Shown: positions 26,352-35,098, counted from the stretch's first letter. The stretch: DNA of 64,000 nucleotides from Salinimicrobium sediminilitoris (GCF_020866905.1 NZ_JAIVCC010000002.1:591847-655846); one strand, 5' to 3'. Program-made: numbers and translations. Notes: a model not told the origin generated them from the sequence alone.

Positions 26352-26885
26352 TTAATCCAGAAAGCCGTCCAAATCGGGAAGACCGGCTACATTAAGATCT
26401 CCTTTTTCAAAAGACTTGAGGAGTCTTATCATAGCTTCAGGATCCATGTCATTGCCGGTCACCCGTGCAATTCCGAAGCCTTTTTCGTCATCACTTCCAA
26501 AGACGATCAATTCATCTATAGCATCTTCCTCTCCCAGGTAATAAAGCTCGGCTTTACGATTGCCTCCACCATAGCGCATAAGCTGTTTGTACTTGTCGGC
26601 TTTTAAAATGGAAGTTAGTCTTTCCTTTTCGGTTTCATAAGCTTCTTTATTCTCCTCTTTTAAAGGAAATCCAAGAACATTCACTTTTTTAATGGTCTCT
26701 AAAGTGGCCTTTTGTTCAGCATTAAGGGCAGAATTATCCCCTGTTAAAAGGCTGGCAGGGATATCAAAGGCCAAATACTGGTTGTCGTTTTGGTGCTCCA
26801 CATAAAATTCCTGCAGGGTAGTTTCATTGTCACATGAAACAACCCCCAGGCTTAGTAGCACCATTATTATGAGTACTTTTTTCAT
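26352..26885 (-). CDS. DUF4252 lipoprotein
   Basis: 177 residues. Signal with lipobox MKKVLIIMVLLSLGVVSC (Cys18), then a DUF4252-type domain. This family is small, exported and mostly found in Bacteroidota, often beside ECF sigma and anti-sigma genes; its function is unknown. Visible parts: the DIPASLLTGD and LIVFGSDDEKGFGIARVTG segments. It is the last gene of a four-gene operon with another DUF4252 protein, an anti-sigma candidate and an ECF sigma factor, 1 bp after the preceding gene. Confidence 0.88.
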   Translation of the reverse strand: MKKVLIIMVLLSLGVVSCDNETTLQEFYVEHQNDNQYLAFDIPASLLTGDNSALNAEQKATLETIKKVNVLGFPLKEENKEAYETEKERLTSILKADKYKQLMRYGGGNRKAELYYLGEEDAIDELIVFGSDDEKGFGIARVTGNDMDPEAMIRLLKSFEKGDLNVAGLPDLDGFLD

Positions 26886-26886
26886 C

Positions 26887-27411
26887 TTAATTCACTTCTA
26901 CTTTTTCCAATTCCTTCCCCCCCGGTATCTTGAAATCATTTGCCAGTCTTGATACTTGCGAAAGGTTGATTTCCCCGGTTATGTTAAGAATAACAGACAT
27001 TGGCTTGTCCTTTTCCTCACCTTCCATGAACATGAACAACTGGCTCACGTAATCATCATTTTTACCCGGCTTATAGTAGAACCTTACATTTTTTCCATCT
27101 TCAGAAACTCTCATAAGTTCTTGCATGCTACCTTTTTTAATATAGGAAGCAACATCTAAAGCCATTTGTTGACGAATATCTTCTTTTGTGGTGGAGAGAA
27201 CTTTCATTTCCTGAAGATTCTCGATTAGGTCAATGTACGCCTGGGTTTCAGGATCATCGGCATTAAGGTCAATTTTAGTGAGTAACTTGAACATCTTGCT
27301 CGTTACTACTACCGCATCTACTTCTTTCATGCTCTCGTACTTGTCAAAACTCTGAGCATTTGCAAGAAAGGGTAATATAAGTGCCAATAAGGCTAAGGTT
27401 AACTTTTTCAT
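26887..27411 (-). CDS. DUF4252 secreted protein
   Basis: 174 residues with a signal peptide (MKKLTLALLALILPFLANAQ) and a DUF4252-type domain (VVVTSKMFKLL, LQEMKVLSTTKEDIRQQM, the C-terminal MSVILNITGEINLSQVSRLA). It is a soluble counterpart to the lipoprotein that follows; the pair probably acts outside the cytoplasmic membrane and may be the output or sensor of the sigma operon (inference from position). It lies 15 bp after the anti-sigma candidate gene. Confidence 0.88.
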   Translation of the reverse strand: MKKLTLALLALILPFLANAQSFDKYESMKEVDAVVVTSKMFKLLTKIDLNADDPETQAYIDLIENLQEMKVLSTTKEDIRQQMALDVASYIKKGSMQELMRVSEDGKNVRFYYKPGKNDDYVSQLFMFMEGEEKDKPMSVILNITGEINLSQVSRLANDFKIPGGKELEKVEVN

Positions 27412-27426
27412 GGTTTCTAATTTTAA

Positions 27427-27879
27427 TTATTTTACAATTTTATCTTTAGTATTATTGAATTCTTCAATGTAGCCCAGGTCCTCTGTCCCCGAATTCATGT
27501 ACACGGAGACCATTTCTAAAGCCTCAAGGGTTTTTTGCATGGCCAGTTCGGGATCTTCATAGGTGCCAAACTCACTAACCTGATTTTCCTGCTGTACCAC
27601 AATTCCCATGAGGATCGCTATGGAAGCTGCTATTGCCACCCAGGAATATACTTTCCTTTTAGCAGCCGAAAATTTTACGGCTTTAGGAGTAAAGGAGACC
27701 TCTTTGCTGAAGTGTTCGGTTTTTGCCTGCTCAAAGTAACAGAACATTGGAATGTACTGTTGCAAATGAGGCGCTACCTCTCCCGAGTTGAAGTAGGCCT
27801 TTAACCTGTCTTCCTCGGCTCCTGTGGTCTCGGCTTCGAAGTAGCGATCGAGTAATTTTTCAATTATTTGCGATTCCAT
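27427..27879 (-). CDS. Putative anti-sigma factor (single-pass membrane protein)
   Basis: 150 residues. The cytoplasmic N-terminal part (IIEKLLDRYFEAETTGAEED, about 5-24) resembles the short segment of small Bacteroidota anti-sigma-like proteins. One transmembrane helix lies near residues 78-96 (VYSWVAIAASIAILMGIVV), then a ~50-residue periplasmic tail. It overlaps the sigma gene by 20 bp, which argues for translational coupling and a sigma/anti-sigma pair. No zinc-binding HxxxCxxC motif is seen. Confidence 0.75.
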   Translation of the reverse strand: MESQIIEKLLDRYFEAETTGAEEDRLKAYFNSGEVAPHLQQYIPMFCYFEQAKTEHFSKEVSFTPKAVKFSAAKRKVYSWVAIAASIAILMGIVVQQENQVSEFGTYEDPELAMQKTLEALEMVSVYMNSGTEDLGYIEEFNNTKDKIVK

Positions 27880-28375
27880 AACGATGTCTTTTAATCATTT
27901 CTTCTTTTATTTTTTTGCGGGCTCTGCTTAATGCCACCCGTATGGCTGTTTCGTTCATTTGGGTCATTTTGGCGATCTCCTCGTACTCATACTGCTCAAC
28001 CTCCCTTAGTTGAATAAGAATCTTTTGTTGCTCCGGTAATCCTGCAATGATCTTTTGGACCCAGTTAAGATCATCCTGGACCTCAACCTTGTGTTGCAGG
28101 GATGATTCGCCGCATTCGTAATTGCTGTGAACGATCCTAAGGTTATTGTTCTGTTTTAGCTTGAGCTGGTCGAGACAATGGTTTTTGGTGACCGTCATGG
28201 CAAATGCTTCCAGATTATTGTAAGAACTTAACTGCTCCTTTCGGCTCCACAGTTTTAATATCACCTCCTGGGTTGCATCTTCGGCGGCCTCTTTGGAAAC
28301 AAGTAACCTTAAGGCAAGTCTGTACATCTTGTCCTGCACCGGTTTCATGAGGCTTATGAAAGTATGCTGTTTCAT
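27860..28375 (-). CDS. ECF-type RNA polymerase sigma-70 factor
   Basis: 171 residues with both ECF domains: region 2 (LALRLLVSKEAAEDATQEVI, LWSRKEQLSSYNNLEAFAMTV, CLDQLKLKQ) and region 4 (LPEQQKILIQLREVEQYEYEEIAKM, then NETAIRVALSRARKKIKEEM as the recognition helix). First gene of the operon with a membrane anti-sigma candidate and two DUF4252 exported proteins. The signal is unknown. Divergent from the S41 peptidase gene at 28509. Confidence 0.94.
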   Translation of the reverse strand: MKQHTFISLMKPVQDKMYRLALRLLVSKEAAEDATQEVILKLWSRKEQLSSYNNLEAFAMTVTKNHCLDQLKLKQNNNLRIVHSNYECGESSLQHKVEVQDDLNWVQKIIAGLPEQQKILIQLREVEQYEYEEIAKMTQMNETAIRVALSRARKKIKEEMIKRHRYGIANN

Positions 28376-28508
28376 TTTGGTTTGGTTGGACGAAGCTTTT
28401 TACTGCCCCTTTCCTTTACGACGGTTACAAAACAATTTTGTTACCAGTTATTTGAAAAATTTTAATTATTCCCACTAAATTTAGACACACCTAATTGTCT
28501 ATAAAGCT

Positions 28509-29957
28509 ATGAAAACTACCAGAAACCTTCTCTTTAGTCTCTTTCTGCTCCTACTTACCGTAAGTTGTTATGATGATCTTGACGATGTTTTCATTCCAGC
28601 CAATGATCTCGAAATTAAAAACTTTATTTGGAGTGCGATGAATGATATGTATCTCTACAAAGCAGATGTTCCTAATCTTGCCGATGATCGCTTTGCCACA
28701 CAGGCAGAACTTGATGAATTCCTGAAAGGTTTTTCATCTCCAGAAAATCTTTTCTACGATGGCCTTATAGCCAATCATGATGAATTCAGTTTTTTGGTGG
28801 AAGATTACAAAAAGCTTGAAAAATCTTTGGATGGCATTAATCTTACCAACGGAATGCAATATGGAGTCATCGCTTATTCTGAAACTTCAGAGGAAGTTCT
28901 GGGTTATGTTAGGTACGTATTACCAAATACTTCAGCAGAAGAAAAAGGTATTAAAAGAGGAGATCTTTTTAATACTGTAGATGGAGTCCAGCTTACAAGA
29001 GAAAATTATTTTCGACTACTACAACCTGCATCTTATACCATAGGTCTTGCAGAAATAAATGAGGATGAGATCTCATCTACAGGAGAAACCGTTACCCTTC
29101 AAAAAGAAGAATATTCTTCAAACCCTGTTTATATAGCAGAAGTTTTAGATACTCCTGAAGGCAATGTGGGATATCTCATGTATAACGGTTTTACCAGTAG
29201 CTTTGATGAAGCTCTTAATGAAGCGTTTGGTATGTTTAAAGCTGAAGGAATTGAAAATCTAGTCGTGGATCTGCGATATAACGGCGGTGGATCTGTGGAA
29301 ACTGCCAGTGACCTGGCAAGTATGATCACAGGACAGTTTAAAGGGGAGATATTTAGTAAGGAACAGTGGAATGAAGACTATCAAATCCTTCTGGAAACTA
29401 CTGCACCCAAAAGTCTTATCAACCTTTTTAACGACAGGATAAAAACCGGCGCTGCTATAAATAGCCTTGGATTGGGAAAGGTTTATTTTATTACCACCCT
29501 TAGAACAGCTTCGGCGAGTGAATTATTGATCAACAGCCTAAAACCTTACATTGAAGTTGTACAGGTAGGAGAAAATACAACAGGAAAATTCCAGGCTTCC
29601 ACTACCCTTTATGACTCGCCAGATTTCCGGAGAAACGGTGCAAATGCAGGGCATACATATGCGGTACAACCTTTGATATATAAAACTCTCAATGCAAATA
29701 ATGTAAGTGACTATGTCAACGGACTTACACCAGATTATGAAATAAGTGAGAGTATTAGAAATCTCGGAACTCTTGGCGATCCCCAGGAGCCCTTACTTGC
29801 AGCAGTTCTGGACATAATCGAAGGAAGGGAGCCTACCATGAATTTGAATAGTAAAAAGCTTAAAGTGTTAGGAGAAAACCAAATGTACGACCCGCTTTAT
29901 CAAAAAATGTATTCAGAAGAGCCGTTGCCACTTTTCGAACAGAATGTAACATTTTAA
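28509..29957 (+). CDS. S41-family serine peptidase, lipoprotein (copy 1)
   Basis: 482-residue C-terminal-processing-type protease anchored at the cell envelope: lipobox LLLTVSC with Cys20, a short N-terminal S41 domain (about 35-95), a PDZ-like domain (about 110-190, NTSAEEKGIKRGDLFNTVDG), and the catalytic domain with nucleophile Ser in TASASELLINSL and Lys in GENTTGKFQAS. Paired with a close relative 73 bp downstream. Substrate unknown; possible roles are protein turnover or processing in the periplasm or at the surface. Confidence 0.93.
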   Translation: MKTTRNLLFSLFLLLLTVSCYDDLDDVFIPANDLEIKNFIWSAMNDMYLYKADVPNLADDRFATQAELDEFLKGFSSPENLFYDGLIANHDEFSFLVEDYKKLEKSLDGINLTNGMQYGVIAYSETSEEVLGYVRYVLPNTSAEEKGIKRGDLFNTVDGVQLTRENYFRLLQPASYTIGLAEINEDEISSTGETVTLQKEEYSSNPVYIAEVLDTPEGNVGYLMYNGFTSSFDEALNEAFGMFKAEGIENLVVDLRYNGGGSVETASDLASMITGQFKGEIFSKEQWNEDYQILLETTAPKSLINLFNDRIKTGAAINSLGLGKVYFITTLRTASASELLINSLKPYIEVVQVGENTTGKFQASTTLYDSPDFRRNGANAGHTYAVQPLIYKTLNANNVSDYVNGLTPDYEISESIRNLGTLGDPQEPLLAAVLDIIEGREPTMNLNSKKLKVLGENQMYDPLYQKMYSEEPLPLFEQNVTF

Positions 29958-30030
29958 CAATTATTTTAGAATTCTCTTTTGAACCAGTCATTAATGTCTT
30001 AGTTTTAACCACCACTAAATAAATTTTTAA

Positions 30031-31491
30031 ATGAAGAAGTTATTTTTACCAGTATTCCTTTTGGGAATATTTTTCACCTCCTGCTCCAAGGATGACGATG
30101 TAGTTGAAGAACCACAAGAGAAAAAAGAAGAAGAAAAAGAAGAAGTTAACCTTGAGATAGAAGAGTTCATTTACGCAGGAATGAACGAGATCTATTTATA
30201 TAAGGCAGACGTTCCAGAATTGGCCGACAATTATTTTTCTACAAATGCAGAGCTAAGGAGCTTTTTAGAGCCTTTTGATACTCCTTTGGATCTTTATGAA
30301 GACCTGAAATCATCTCAGGATGGCTTTAGTTTTATGACATCAGACTATGTAGCCCTTGAAAACAGCTTTGCAGGAAAAAGTCTTTCTAACGGAATGAAAT
30401 TTTCATTAGGTTATATTGGTAATACCACCGACGTTTTTGGAATTGTTCAATATGTGCTTCCGGGAACTTCAGCCGAAGAAAAAGGGATCAAGAGAGGTGA
30501 TCTTTTCACCGAAATTGATGGTATCCAGATGAATGAAAACAATCTTTCTTCACTGCTGGGAAGAGATTCTTACACTATAAACCTGGGTAAGATTAATGAT
30601 GCGGGATACATTGAGATGACCGATCAAACAGTGTCTCTAACTTCTGTGGAATACACTGAAAATCCTGTTTTGATCTCCAAGGTGCTTGAGGTACAAGGGA
30701 TCAATGTAGGCTACATCATGTATAACAGTTTTACGGGGAATTTTGACAGCGAATTAAATGCTGCTTTTACTGATCTTAAAGCGCAGGGAGTGCAGGAACT
30801 TGTACTTGACCTGAGATATAATGGCGGTGGAAGCGTTGAAAGTGCTGTCGATCTTGCCAGTATGATCACAGGTCAGTTCGAAGGAGAAATTTTCATGAAA
30901 GAGCAGTGGAATGCAAAATATCAGAGAGCCTGGGATCCTGAGAGCTATATAAACAGATTCAACAATAAAATAAGAACCGGCGAAGCTATTAGTAGTCTGG
31001 GCTTAGGAAAGGTCTATGTCCTTACCTCCGGTCGCTCAGCATCGGCCAGCGAACTGGTGATCAACGGTCTTGATCCTTACATCGACGTAGTCCAGGTGGG
31101 AACAAATACAACCGGAAAATTTCAGGCTTCCGTAACATTATACGATTCCTCCAACTTTGGTCGTGAAAATGCGAACCCTAATCACACCTATGCAATTCAA
31201 CCCCTTGTTTTGAAATCGGTGAACTCTGCAGGAGTATCTGACTATATTGAAGGACTTGCTCCTGATATCACTAAAAAAGAAAACTTAAGGGACTATGGAA
31301 CTTTAGGAGATCCATCAGAACCGCTTTTAAAAGTTGCCCTTAACGACATCCTGGGAATTCCACAGGAACAGACTACAGCAACAATGAAAAGAGCTGAGGA
31401 AAATTTCAGGACTTTTGGGGAAAGCGAAATGTTTGATCCTACCTATCAAAAAATGTATATCGAAAAACTTCCGAGTTCCTTAAACCTTTAA
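30031..31491 (+). CDS. S41-family serine peptidase, lipoprotein (copy 2)
   Basis: 486 residues, same architecture as its neighbour: lipobox FFTSC (Cys18), an acidic Glu/Lys-rich linker (about 25-45) not present in copy 1, PDZ-like GTSAEEKGIKRGDLFTEIDG, nucleophile Ser in SASASELVINGL and Lys in NTTGKFQAS. Long runs are identical between the copies (DLRYNGGGSVE, DLASMITGQF, YQKMY near the C-terminus), so they arose by tandem duplication. A terminator follows, so the pair is probably one transcription unit. Confidence 0.93.
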   Translation: MKKLFLPVFLLGIFFTSCSKDDDVVEEPQEKKEEEKEEVNLEIEEFIYAGMNEIYLYKADVPELADNYFSTNAELRSFLEPFDTPLDLYEDLKSSQDGFSFMTSDYVALENSFAGKSLSNGMKFSLGYIGNTTDVFGIVQYVLPGTSAEEKGIKRGDLFTEIDGIQMNENNLSSLLGRDSYTINLGKINDAGYIEMTDQTVSLTSVEYTENPVLISKVLEVQGINVGYIMYNSFTGNFDSELNAAFTDLKAQGVQELVLDLRYNGGGSVESAVDLASMITGQFEGEIFMKEQWNAKYQRAWDPESYINRFNNKIRTGEAISSLGLGKVYVLTSGRSASASELVINGLDPYIDVVQVGTNTTGKFQASVTLYDSSNFGRENANPNHTYAIQPLVLKSVNSAGVSDYIEGLAPDITKKENLRDYGTLGDPSEPLLKVALNDILGIPQEQTTATMKRAEENFRTFGESEMFDPTYQKMYIEKLPSSLNL

Positions 31492-31510
31492 TAAGGAAAC
31501 AAATAAATCC

Positions 31511-31550
31511 AAAAAAGAGGCTGTCTGAAAAGGCAGCCTCTTTTTGTTTT
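31511..31550 (+). terminator. Terminator after the S41 pair
   Basis: GAGGCTG (31517-31523) pairs with CAGCCTC (31534-31540), extended by the flanking A-run and T-run. Confidence 0.88.
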
Positions 31551-31713
31551 ATATAAAAAATTATCTGGCATCCAACGTTTTTAATTAAGGCTAATCGGTC
31601 AGGAATAAATTATTAAAATTGGAATTGTTGTTTCCTAAAGGAGCATAACAGACCACTTATTAAACCTTAACATTGTGAAGAAAAGTATTAAAAGTACACG
31701 TCCCCTATACAGA

Positions 31714-31752
31714 CAAAAAAAGGCTGGCTAAAATAACTTTTTAGACAGCCTT
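31714..31752 (-). terminator. Terminator of the btuB-yncE-like transcript
   Basis: Minus strand: AAGGCTGTCTAAAA pairs with TTTTAGCCAGCCTT and is followed by T's. It lies 26 bp past the stop at 31778. Confidence 0.8.
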
Positions 31753-31777
31753 CTTAATTAGCACTACCTATTGAAAA

Positions 31778-32845
31778 TTATTCATTGAAGAAAACTCCAT
31801 TAGGGTTAATCCCTGTATCAAAGGTTGTCTGTAAATTACCGGTAGCAACATCATATATAAATAATTTTCCATCTCCCGTATAATCCGGGCTCGCAGAAGC
31901 TGCATAAATCCTCCCATCATTTAATTTAAATCCATATAGATTCGTTGCCTCCTCCATGATAAAATCTGGTTCTAAGGGTAGAATTTCTTCCCCTGTGGAA
32001 AAACTGTAAACCTCTGCACCCAGGGTATAATAGACAAGATCATTTTCCAGGGTCAAATTTCCCGGATGCCAGGACGCATTAGCACCTTTTAACCTCTTCA
32101 CTACTTCAAGAGTAGAAAGATCTATCTTGCTTATGGAACCTGCCGTTTCTCCCGCATAATTGGGTAAGCCTGAAGATGATACCCATAAAAACCCATTTCC
32201 TGCAGCCAATGAATTAGGCACTTCCCCCACTTCAATTACTTCTTCGACATCACTTCCCGAAATCACACTAATGGTATTATTAAAATTCCATCCTCCTTTA
32301 TGTGCAACAAAGATTCTGTTTCCTTCAGCGAGAATATTTTCCGGGCCTTCTTCCACGGTAATTTTAGTAATAAACTCAAAAGTCTCGGCATTAAAAACAG
32401 CCACATAATCATCTAAAGGATTGGAAGCGTCTCCCCAATTCGTCACATAAGCCATACCATCCAAAAAGGCTATTTTTCGCGGGTTTTCCAGGTTGCTTTC
32501 AATAGTTGCCATCTTTAAAAAGGTGCCATCTTCTACAACTTCAATTTTATTGGAAACATTTACCACCATGAATACTCTATCCTCATAAAAACCCAGGTCT
32601 GAAGCTGTGTCTCCAAGATCTACCCCATTAACACCCGAAAATATATTTTGACTTATTTCTTCATTGGCAGGATCTACATAAGATACCGAGGAGTTCCCCT
32701 GTCCAAATACACCTTCATTAAGCACAAAAAAACCTTCTGAATAAGTGCCCGAATTATCCGGCTCCGGATTACTATCATCATCGGCCTCACAAGAAGTAAG
32801 AATTGAAAGAATAAAGATCAGGTAAAAATAATTTCTGGTTTGCAT
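31778..32845 (-). CDS. YncE-like surface lipoprotein, beta-propeller (B12 locus)
   Basis: 355 residues. Lipobox ILTSC with Cys19, then an acidic linker and a beta-propeller of repeats such as SVSYVDPANEEI, VAVFNAETFEF, TISVISGSDVEEV, SISKIDLSTLEVV and LFIYDVATGNL. Such YncE-like/DUF5074-type lipoproteins often sit beside cobalamin TonB receptors in Bacteroidota. Here it starts 3 bp after the receptor stop, so it shares its riboswitch control. It probably helps capture corrinoid at the cell surface (inference from context). Confidence 0.85.
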   Translation of the reverse strand: MQTRNYFYLIFILSILTSCEADDDSNPEPDNSGTYSEGFFVLNEGVFGQGNSSVSYVDPANEEISQNIFSGVNGVDLGDTASDLGFYEDRVFMVVNVSNKIEVVEDGTFLKMATIESNLENPRKIAFLDGMAYVTNWGDASNPLDDYVAVFNAETFEFITKITVEEGPENILAEGNRIFVAHKGGWNFNNTISVISGSDVEEVIEVGEVPNSLAAGNGFLWVSSSGLPNYAGETAGSISKIDLSTLEVVKRLKGANASWHPGNLTLENDLVYYTLGAEVYSFSTGEEILPLEPDFIMEEATNLYGFKLNDGRIYAASASPDYTGDGKLFIYDVATGNLQTTFDTGINPNGVFFNE

Positions 32846-32848
32846 TGG

Positions 32849-34681
32849 TTAGAATTTAAAAATTAATGAACTGTAATAGGCTCTTCCGGGCATTGGCCGG
32901 GACGGCATACTTTGATATGAAGTGTTGAAAATATTCTGGGCCTCAAATCCAATTTCAAGATGATCCCTTAAAAGATCATAGGTTACACCGGCATTGGCGA
33001 TATAATAAGGATCCAGCGAATACTTATTATCTGAAGATGTATAAACTTCCCCATTGTATAAAAATTGAAAATAGCTGCTAAACCTTTTAAACCCGTAACC
33101 GGCAGAGGCTGTTGCTTTATGCAGCGGAACGTAAATTAGCTGCATTTCAGTTTTTTGATCGACGGCCTTTGTAAAGGAGTAAGTGGAATTGATCTTTAGA
33201 AGGTGGCCGTTAAAATTCTTATTCCAATCGGCAGTTGTTTCCAGACCATAATTCAGGGTTTCCTGCGTATTTTCGGGTCGCCACATACCATTTGTAGTTG
33301 GAACCCAACGAAGCAAATCTTCAGTATTTATGACAAATCCAGTTACGGTTAACTTCAGGTTTGAAAAATTCAATTCCTGACCTACCTCTGCCTGCAGGGA
33401 ATTTTCCGGGCGCAGATCCAGGTTTCCGCCGGCGTACCAAAAAAGGTCATTTAAGGTAGGAATCCGGTAATTGCGCGAGATGTTCAGTTTCACCAAATAA
33501 TCTTCGGTAACCGCATAAGAAGCACCGGCCGAAAAAAGCAAGGGAGAATCATAACGATCGGAAAATTCGGTTCGTGCACTTAATTCATACCTAAAAGGGT
33601 AAAGGTCATGAGAAAACAGAAGACCTGCCGAACCTGTATTTCTTTCCTGAATTGCCTCAATATTTGTTCCTTCCCCCCTGGTTTTACGGTATTCTAAAAG
33701 AGCGAATAGCTTTTTGTCGTAATGGAGCCGGTACTCGAGTTCATATTTTGCAATGCCCGATTTGGATCTACCGTAGCTATATTCCTCCCGATTCCTGTTT
33801 TCGAAATATTTATACTCCTCATCCAAATAGGCCAGGCGCAAAGTGGAAGTAAAATTGCCCACGTAACTTCTCCACTCCAGTAAATTTTTGCTGTTAAGAT
33901 CTTCGTACTTACTTTTGGAAGGTGCAGTAAGGGTTCCCGAAAACCCTCTTTCCCCAATGTAATAATTGGTATAGAACTTTAGACTATTTGATGGATTCAA
34001 CAAATAAGCAACTGCTGCATTAATTCCTGTATTGGAGTAATCTCCATTTTCGTTTAATTTATTCGATCCCGGGTAAGGAAAATCATTTTCACTTCCACTC
34101 TTAGATATACTCAGTTGTACGCTCAGATTTTCCTTCGAATATTCAGATTCAAGATTGCCATAATATGTATCGAAACTGCCGTAACGTATTTGAGCTCTAT
34201 TTTGGAAGCCATTGTTAAACCTAAAGCGGTCGTTGAGATGGACGCTTCCCCCAATTGCTCCGCTACCATATAAGACGCTGCCCCCGCCAGACCTTATTGC
34301 GATGTTCTCATAGCCAGAAGTAAGAATAGTATTAAAATCGGTCTGTCCGGTAAATTGCGAATTAATGTTGATGCCATTCCATATCACAGCTGTTTGTGAA
34401 GCAGTAGTCCCTCTAAATGAAGCCGAAGCCACCATCCCGGGACCGTTCTCCCTAAAATAGATAGGGCTGTGAAATTTTAAGATAGAAGTAAGAGCAGGCG
34501 AATTATGCTCCAGTACAGAATCATTCAGCACCTGGATGGTATTGCTGTTAGACCTCCGAAAAAGGTGAACATCACTTAGCACCACTTCGTCCAGATGGTT
34601 AATAGAATCAAGCTGACTGTATCCCGGATGGGAATACAACAGAACTAAAAATAAAATGTAGAAGACGCTTTTTTTCATCAT
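32849..34681 (-). CDS. btuB: TonB-dependent receptor, BtuB-like (corrinoid uptake)
   Basis: About 611 residues from the ATG at 34681 (a second ATG follows at once); the ORF runs on upstream to 34768, but that part is riboswitch, not protein. Signal peptide KKSVFYILFLVLLYSHPGYSQ, plug domain (LNDSVLEHNSPALTSILKF, SFRGTTASQTAVIWNGININ, GSGAIGGSVHL, about 50-170), then a 22-strand-type barrel ending in YYSSLIFKF with terminal Phe. Its B12 specificity is inferred from the cobalamin riboswitch in the leader and the divergent btuFCD genes. Confidence 0.92.
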   Translation of the reverse strand: MMKKSVFYILFLVLLYSHPGYSQLDSINHLDEVVLSDVHLFRRSNSNTIQVLNDSVLEHNSPALTSILKFHSPIYFRENGPGMVASASFRGTTASQTAVIWNGININSQFTGQTDFNTILTSGYENIAIRSGGGSVLYGSGAIGGSVHLNDRFRFNNGFQNRAQIRYGSFDTYYGNLESEYSKENLSVQLSISKSGSENDFPYPGSNKLNENGDYSNTGINAAVAYLLNPSNSLKFYTNYYIGERGFSGTLTAPSKSKYEDLNSKNLLEWRSYVGNFTSTLRLAYLDEEYKYFENRNREEYSYGRSKSGIAKYELEYRLHYDKKLFALLEYRKTRGEGTNIEAIQERNTGSAGLLFSHDLYPFRYELSARTEFSDRYDSPLLFSAGASYAVTEDYLVKLNISRNYRIPTLNDLFWYAGGNLDLRPENSLQAEVGQELNFSNLKLTVTGFVINTEDLLRWVPTTNGMWRPENTQETLNYGLETTADWNKNFNGHLLKINSTYSFTKAVDQKTEMQLIYVPLHKATASAGYGFKRFSSYFQFLYNGEVYTSSDNKYSLDPYYIANAGVTYDLLRDHLEIGFEAQNIFNTSYQSMPSRPMPGRAYYSSLIFKF

Positions 34682-34686
34682 CCGCA

Positions 34687-34705
34687 GGCTTTTTTCCCGA
34701 AAGCC
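34687..34705 (-). promoter_or_regulatory. Hairpin before the btuB start (possible expression platform)
   Basis: Minus strand GGCTTT (34705-34700) and AAAGCC (34692-34687) can pair five bases before the ATG. It may be the switching hairpin that blocks ribosome access; this is inference from position. Confidence 0.4.
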
Positions 34706-34721
34706 AAAGGTTTTAATTAAT

Positions 34722-35030
34722 GAAAATGGCAGGTCTCCTGGCTCGCGTCCTTTTGTTAACCTTCCCATCCCAATTGGAACAGTGGTATGAAGTGTACAAA
34801 GGCATCCGCCGCCGCGGACTAAGCTTACAGTTGCGGGAACAGCTCAGGCTTGTTTGAAGGTAGATTTTAGAAGTTGGAAGTACACAGTAATTTTATCTCC
34901 TTAGTCTCCTTCAAAGTTGAATGAACTTCGTACTTCTAAATTCGTACATCGTAATTCAACTTTCCTGATTCCCTTTTAATCGATGTCTTTTCTTCTGAAT
35001 TGCTTCAGAAACAATCGAACCAAAATTTCA
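34722..35030 (-). promoter_or_regulatory. Cobalamin riboswitch with a ~115-nt insertion in loop 5
   Basis: Minus strand, 5' to 3'. P1 strand TGAAATTTTGG (about 35030-35020) can pair with CCATTTTCA at the 3' end. P2 is an extended hairpin with TTCTGAA/TTCAGAA. ATTAAAAGGGAATCAGG follows (34980-34964). After 115 nt come CCTGAGCTGTTCCCGCAACTG (34848-34828) with GGGAA/TTCCC (P3) and TCAGG/CCTGA (P5) still able to pair. Then ATACCACTGTTCC, GGGATGGGAAGG, and the B12 box AGCCAGGAGACCTGCC (34743-34728). It ends about 40 nt before the btuB start. Corrinoid binding should shut off btuB and the YncE-like gene. The plus-strand btuF arm carries no copy. Confidence 0.88.
34849..34963 (-). other. Insert in the riboswitch P5 loop, with its own 10-bp inverted repeat
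   Basis: 115 nt between the two halves of P5 (TCAGG and CCTGA). Contains a perfect inverted repeat AAAGTTGAAT/ATTCAACTTT (34913-34922 and 34954-34963) and degenerate TTCGTAC-type words (TTCGTACTTCT, TTCGTACATCGTA), a kind of filler often seen in flavobacterial intergenic DNA. No ORF. Confidence 0.7.
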
Positions 35031-35082
35031 AAGCGAAAATAAACATTTCAGCGCTTCCGGCTTCATTAATTTTAAATAATCT

Positions 35083-35090
35083 TACTTTTG
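35083..35090 (+). promoter_or_regulatory. -7 element of the btuFCD arm
   Basis: TACTTTTG fits TAnnTTTG and ends only 8 nt before the btuF ATG at 35099, which would make the transcript nearly leaderless. The -33 element is not obvious. Confidence 0.5.
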
Positions 35091-35098
35091 AACTGTCA

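Noticed and set aside
26313..26606. 97-codon plus-strand ORF after purB
   Set aside because: Starts inside a terminator and is antisense to the DUF4252 lipoprotein gene.
34682..34768. N-terminal extension of the TonB receptor (29 codons upstream of 34681)
   Set aside because: It overlaps the 3' end of the cobalamin riboswitch including the B12 box and would precede the signal peptide.
35000..35098. N-terminal extension of BtuF
   Set aside because: It lies over the 5' part of the divergent riboswitch, and the lipoprotein signal starts at 35099.
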